Part shown: one piece after another, positions 5,678-8,499 of the stretch
Layout: each line of letters starts with the position of its first letter
Position numbering within the stretch: position 1 is the stretch's first letter
NCBI GenBank assembly: GCA_022703115.1
Contig: JAKLEK010000060.1
Span: forward strand, 1-8,499
Length of the DNA: 8,499 nt
Direction: 5' to 3'
DNA from: Elusimicrobiota bacterium
GTDB lineage: Bacteria > Elusimicrobiota > Elusimicrobia > Elusimicrobiales > UBA9959
Translations under genes and position numbers: made by a program
The notes under the pieces: generated by a model
Seen by the model: the letters and a program-made list of their open reading frames with translations, nothing else
Database searches by the model: none
Told to the model about the DNA's origin: nothing

Positions 5678-6748
5678 ATGGCTGAGAACAAGAAAAAAAT
5701 GCGTTTCGGGGTTATCGGCGCCGGAAAAATAGGGACCTATCACATCAGGACCCTGGCCAAGATGCCGGAAGTCGAACTGGTAGGCGTTTCCGACGCCAAC
5801 CTGCTGCAGGCGCAGATGCTGGCCTGGAAATACAATTCCCTGGCCTATAAGGACTTTTCGGACCTCCTGCCCCAGGTGGACGCCCTCGTAGTGGCGGTAC
5901 CGACCGAATACCACGCCGAAATAGCCATCAAGGCGATGGAAGCCGGCGTGCACTGCATGGTAGAGAAACCCATCACCAATTCCATAGACGACGCCCGCAA
6001 GCTGCTGGACCTTTCCGAGCGCAAAAAGGTCGTGCTCCAGGTCGGGCACGTGGAACGGTTCAATCCGGCCGTGATAGAGACCCTGAAACACGTCAAAAAG
6101 CCCCGTTTCGTGACCATCGAGCGCCTGGGTCCGTACGACCCCAGGGTATCCGCCATCGGCGTGACCCTGGACCTGATGATCCACGACCTGGACATCATAC
6201 TGACGATGATAGACTCGCCCATCGAAAGTTTCGAGGCCGTCGGCGCCAGCGTCCTCTCTTCCCACGAGGACATCACCAATGTCCGCCTCAAGTTCAAGAA
6301 CGGCTGCGTGGCCGACATAACAGCCAGCCGCGTGACCATGGAACGCTCACGGCGCATGCGCATATACCAGGAGGACTCCTACCTCTCCATAGACTACATC
6401 AGCGCCCGCCTCAAGATATACCGGAAGAAGACCCCGGTGCTGAAATCCCTCAAGGACGTGGAGATCACCTTCCCGAAGATCGAAAGGAAGGAGCCGATAA
6501 AAGAGGAGCTGTACCACTTCATAGACTGCATAAACAACTCCAAGAAGCCCGGCCCGAGCGGCGAGAAAGGCCTTAAAGCCCTGCGCCTCGCGCTGGAGAT
6601 AACCGATTCCCTGAAACGCTACGAGGTCTCCGGGACGAGGGCCCCGGAGGCGAAGCCCTCCCTGGCCCGCTCGCTGGGCGACATAGGCGGCGCGACCCGG
6701 ATGATAGTGGAAGAAGGGCTGAAGAATTCCGGCATAGACAAGTCGTAA
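5678..6748 (+). CDS. Gfo/Idh/MocA-family NAD(P)-dependent oxidoreductase in the lipid A operon, GnnA-like candidate
   Basis: The fold family is clear. Residues 8-19 (MRFGVIGAGKIG) form a Rossmann nucleotide-binding strand with GAGKIG. EKPIT at 96-100 carries the conserved Lys97 of this family. GHVERFNPAV (123-132) and GVTLDLMIHDLDI (161-173) match the substrate-side motifs; His169 and Asp165 or Asp172 are likely catalytic. The 356-residue length is normal. The family oxidises or reduces sugar and sugar-nucleotide hydroxyls. The precise substrate is not shown by the sequence. From context, an attractive guess is GnnA, which oxidises the 3-hydroxyl of UDP-GlcNAc so that the aminotransferase GnnB can form UDP-GlcNAc3N for LpxA. 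Against this, no gnnB-like aminotransferase is in the window. A role in core sugar or O-antigen synthesis is also possible. The last 35 residues or so look like a variable tail. Confidence 0.85.
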   Translation: MAENKKKMRFGVIGAGKIGTYHIRTLAKMPEVELVGVSDANLLQAQMLAWKYNSLAYKDFSDLLPQVDALVVAVPTEYHAEIAIKAMEAGVHCMVEKPITNSIDDARKLLDLSERKKVVLQVGHVERFNPAVIETLKHVKKPRFVTIERLGPYDPRVSAIGVTLDLMIHDLDIILTMIDSPIESFEAVGASVLSSHEDITNVRLKFKNGCVADITASRVTMERSRRMRIYQEDSYLSIDYISARLKIYRKKTPVLKSLKDVEITFPKIERKEPIKEELYHFIDCINNSKKPGPSGEKGLKALRLALEITDSLKRYEVSGTRAPEAKPSLARSLGDIGGATRMIVEEGLKNSGIDKS

Positions 6749-6795
6749 AGCCCGAACCGTAAACCGACAGGCGCAAGGAGCGGAGCGCAATACGC

Positions 6796-6812
6796 CCGCG
6801 CGCCGCACGCGG
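6796..6812 (+). repeat. Small GC stem-loop in the oxidoreductase-lpxB gap
   Basis: CCGCG (6796-6800) pairs with CGCGG (6808-6812) over a seven-base loop. The surrounding 81-base gap also holds AAGGAG at 6775-6780, too far from the lpxB ATG (49 bases) to act directly and with no usable start codon after it. Nothing else is recognisable in the gap. A five-pair GC stem can arise by chance in this composition. Confidence 0.25.
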
Positions 6813-6829
6813 TCCAGCGCTCATATTTT

Positions 6830-7978
6830 ATGGCCACTATAATCCCAACGACCAAGAACATCCTCATAGTAGCGGGAGACCCCTCCGGGGACGCTCACGC
6901 GGCCTCCCTCATAAAGGCCCTTAAAGCGAAGGACCCGGAACTTTCCATAACTTCAATAGGCGGCGGACGGATGCGCGCCGTCTCCTCTCATTTCATTTAT
7001 AATCTGGTCTCGGTGGGCGCGGTAGGTTTCGCGGAACCGTTCAAGAACTTCTTCCTGTGGCTGAAGCTGATACGCCTGGTCAGGCGCTATCTGGAGGAGA
7101 AACGCCCCGCCTGCGTGATCGCGGTGGATTTCTACGGCTTCAACCACCAGGTGCTCGGCCTGGCGGCGCACCGCAACATACCCGCCTTTTACTACATCAG
7201 CCCGCAGGTCTGGGCCTCCAGGCCCGGCCGCGCCCTGAAGATAGCCCGGCTCGTGAAAGAGGCCCTGGTCATTTTCCCGTTCGAGGAGGAGATCTACCGG
7301 AAGGCCGGCTGCAGGGTCTCGTTCGTCGGCCATCCGCTGCTGGACAGCGTCCCCGCGCCGGCGGAGAAGCCGGAAGTGCCGGAGCAGTGCGCCTTCCGGA
7401 TAGGCATCCTGCCCGGTTCCCGCAAGTCAGAGATAACCCGTCATCTCCCGATATTCGTGCAGGCCTTCTACAAGATAAAGTCCGTCTACCCCAACGCCAG
7501 GGCCTACGTTTTCGCCGTGCCCGAATTCCCGGACGAAAAACTGGTCCCCGCGCTGGAAAGCGTGGACAGGTACTGGTCGAAGGACATAGAGATAGTCCGC
7601 GAACAGGACCACCGCATCCGCTCCACCATGGATTTCGCTTTCACCTGTTCCGGGACAGCGACGCTGGAGAACGCCCTTATGGGCATTCCGATGACGGTGG
7701 CCTACAAAATGGCCAGTTTCAGTTTCGCGATAGCCAGCCGCATCGCCAAGGTGAGCTATATCTCCCTGGTCAACATCCTGCTGAAGCGCCCGGTGGTCAA
7801 GGAACTGATGCAGGAGAAGGCGAACCCGGCCGCTCTGGCGCAGGAAGCCCTGGCGCTGCTGAACAATCCGCCCAAGATGGCGGCCATGCGCAAGGAATTC
7901 CTGGCCCTGCGCGGCATGCTGGGCAACCCAGGCGCCGCGGAACGCGCGGCGGAAAAGATCCTCGGCCACCTGAAATGA
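6830..7978 (+). CDS. lpxB: Lipid-A-disaccharide synthase LpxB
   Basis: LpxB is a GT19 glycosyltransferase of GT-B fold. It joins UDP-2,3-diacylglucosamine to lipid X, the LpxI product, at the inner face of the cytoplasmic membrane. The 382 residues equal the E. coli length. Motifs in order: AGDPSGDAHA (15-24, AGEASGD-type), VDFYGFN (99-105, with Asp100 probably equal to E. coli Asp98), YYISPQVWA (121-129), PFEEEIYRKAG (150-160), FVGHPLLD (165-172), GILPGSRKSEI (192-202), CSGTATLENALMGIPMTVAYKM (from 273, nucleotide-binding end) and ISLVNILL (311-318). The start at 6830 is the only one possible: no other ATG, GTG or TTG lies in frame back to the stop of the upstream gene at 6746. There is no Shine-Dalgarno; an AT-rich TCATATTTT precedes the ATG. 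Confidence 0.96.
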   Translation: MATIIPTTKNILIVAGDPSGDAHAASLIKALKAKDPELSITSIGGGRMRAVSSHFIYNLVSVGAVGFAEPFKNFFLWLKLIRLVRRYLEEKRPACVIAVDFYGFNHQVLGLAAHRNIPAFYYISPQVWASRPGRALKIARLVKEALVIFPFEEEIYRKAGCRVSFVGHPLLDSVPAPAEKPEVPEQCAFRIGILPGSRKSEITRHLPIFVQAFYKIKSVYPNARAYVFAVPEFPDEKLVPALESVDRYWSKDIEIVREQDHRIRSTMDFAFTCSGTATLENALMGIPMTVAYKMASFSFAIASRIAKVSYISLVNILLKRPVVKELMQEKANPAALAQEALALLNNPPKMAAMRKEFLALRGMLGNPGAAERAAEKILGHLK

Positions 7979-7995
7979 GGCCGGAAGCGCCGGCC
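7979..7995 (+). promoter_or_regulatory. GC hairpin directly after the lpxB stop
   Basis: GGCCGG (7979-7984) pairs perfectly with CCGGCC (7990-7995) over the loop AAGCG. It begins at the base after the lpxB TGA and ends 13 bases before the exporter ATG. It is followed by CCCC rather than T, so termination is unlikely; message stabilisation or translation control of the next gene is more plausible. Confidence 0.4.
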
Positions 7996-8008
7996 CCCCG
8001 TTCATAAT

Positions 8009-8499
8009 ATGCCAGACACCAAAGCTCCGAGCCTTGAAAAGGACCGGTTCCGCGTCCTCTCCAAAGCCCTTCTTTCCTACGTAAAACCCTATAAACTCCG
8101 TTTCCTCCAGGCCGCCGCCTCGATGATCTGCCTGGCCGCCATCCGCGGGGGCGTGGTCTACATACTGGGCCCGGTGATGAAAGGCGTTTTCGTGGACAGG
8201 GACCTCGCCTTCCTGAAAATGGTCCTTATAGCCCTGCCGGCCGTTTTCGTGCTCCGCATGTCGGCCGAATACATCAACGCTTACCTGATGAGCTGGATCG
8301 GTCAGAAAGTGGTGCAGCAGGTCCGCGACGACCTGTTCACCCATATCCACCGCCTCTCCATCGAGTTCTACTGGCGCAAACGCTCCTCGGACGTGATGAG
8401 CCGCGTGATAAACGACCTCAACAACATCCAGTCCACGGTCCAGTTCATCCCGCTTTACGGCATACGCGACGTCATGACGGTGACCTCCTGCATGGGGGT
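8009..8499 (+). CDS. msbA: MsbA-type lipid A ABC exporter, N-terminal part (3' truncated by window)
   Basis: An open frame of 163 codons runs from the ATG at 8009 off the window end. It is the start of a type IV (B-family) ABC exporter membrane domain. A cytosolic elbow (LLSYVKPYKLRFL, 21-33) precedes a first membrane segment at about 34-56. A second lies at about 69-95. The coupling region WIGQKVVQQVRDDLFTHIHR (96-115) is then followed by LSIEFYWRKRSSDVMSRVINDLNNIQ (116 onward), the family's FFD...SR..nD motif in variant form. MsbA flips core-lipid A across the inner membrane as a homodimer with the ATPase domain at the C-terminus, which is outside this window. Adjacency to lpxB supports MsbA over a general multidrug exporter of the same fold, but sequence alone does not prove it. 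No Shine-Dalgarno is seen; the ATG follows CATAAT. Confidence 0.82.
   Translation, partial: MPDTKAPSLEKDRFRVLSKALLSYVKPYKLRFLQAAASMICLAAIRGGVVYILGPVMKGVFVDRDLAFLKMVLIALPAVFVLRMSAEYINAYLMSWIGQKVVQQVRDDLFTHIHRLSIEFYWRKRSSDVMSRVINDLNNIQSTVQFIPLYGIRDVMTVTSCMG

Noticed and set aside
4858..5691. 277-residue minus-strand frame
   Set aside because: It is antisense to lpxI, which carries full DUF1009 motifs; the reverse product is Ser/Arg/Ala-rich noise.
5678..6748. Firm naming of the oxidoreductase as gnnA
   Set aside because: The motifs are family-wide and the expected partner gnnB is not in the window, so the symbol would be over-interpretation.
7057..8007. 316-residue plus-strand frame overlapping lpxB
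   Set aside because: It is a shifted-frame shadow of lpxB, rich in Gly, Arg and Pro, with no recognisable motif.

Overview
The window is a 8.5 kb stretch of a GC-rich genome in which every supported gene lies on the + strand, with gaps of about 20 to 100 bases. It is an outer-membrane biogenesis cluster, so the organism is a diderm (Gram-negative type) bacterium that makes lipid A. It encodes LpxI rather than LpxH, uses ATA heavily for isoleucine, and has weak Shine-Dalgarno signals at several genes. These traits argue against an enteric-type gammaproteobacterium. Several deeper-branching diderm phyla or delta-type lineages would fit, but I cannot fix the taxon from this sequence alone.

Layout: 1-344 is the 3' end of bamA (outer-membrane beta-barrel assembly). 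374-1369 is a Skp/OmpH-type periplasmic chaperone with an unusually long Pro/Ala-rich insertion. Its stop overlaps lpxD (1366-2391). Then follow lpxC (2427-3278), fabZ (3298-3759), lpxA (3858-4667), lpxI (4727-5587), a Gfo/Idh/MocA-family oxidoreductase of unproven function (5678-6748), lpxB (6830-7978) and the 5' part of an MsbA-type ABC exporter (8009 to beyond the window).

How they work together: FabZ belongs to the fatty-acid pathway that shares 3-hydroxyacyl-ACP with LpxA and LpxD. LpxA, LpxC and LpxD make UDP-2,3-diacylglucosamine. LpxI cleaves part of the pool to lipid X, and LpxB joins the two into the tetra-acyl disaccharide. The MsbA-type exporter would flip the finished lipid A-core, while BamA and Skp deliver the proteins of the same membrane. 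lpxK and waaA/kdtA are not in the window and may lie downstream.

The least explained parts are the oxidoreductase between lpxI and lpxB (possibly a GnnA-like sugar-nucleotide 3-dehydrogenase that would alter lipid A chemistry), the disordered insertion inside the Skp-like coiled coil, acyl-chain-ruler residues in LpxA and LpxD that suggest long chains, a GC hairpin and an A8 slippery run around the lpxC start, and repeated hairpins without U-tracts just after stop codons. I found no mobile elements, CRISPR arrays, tRNA or rRNA genes, and no intrinsic terminator. The long minus-strand reading frames are shadows of the + strand genes.
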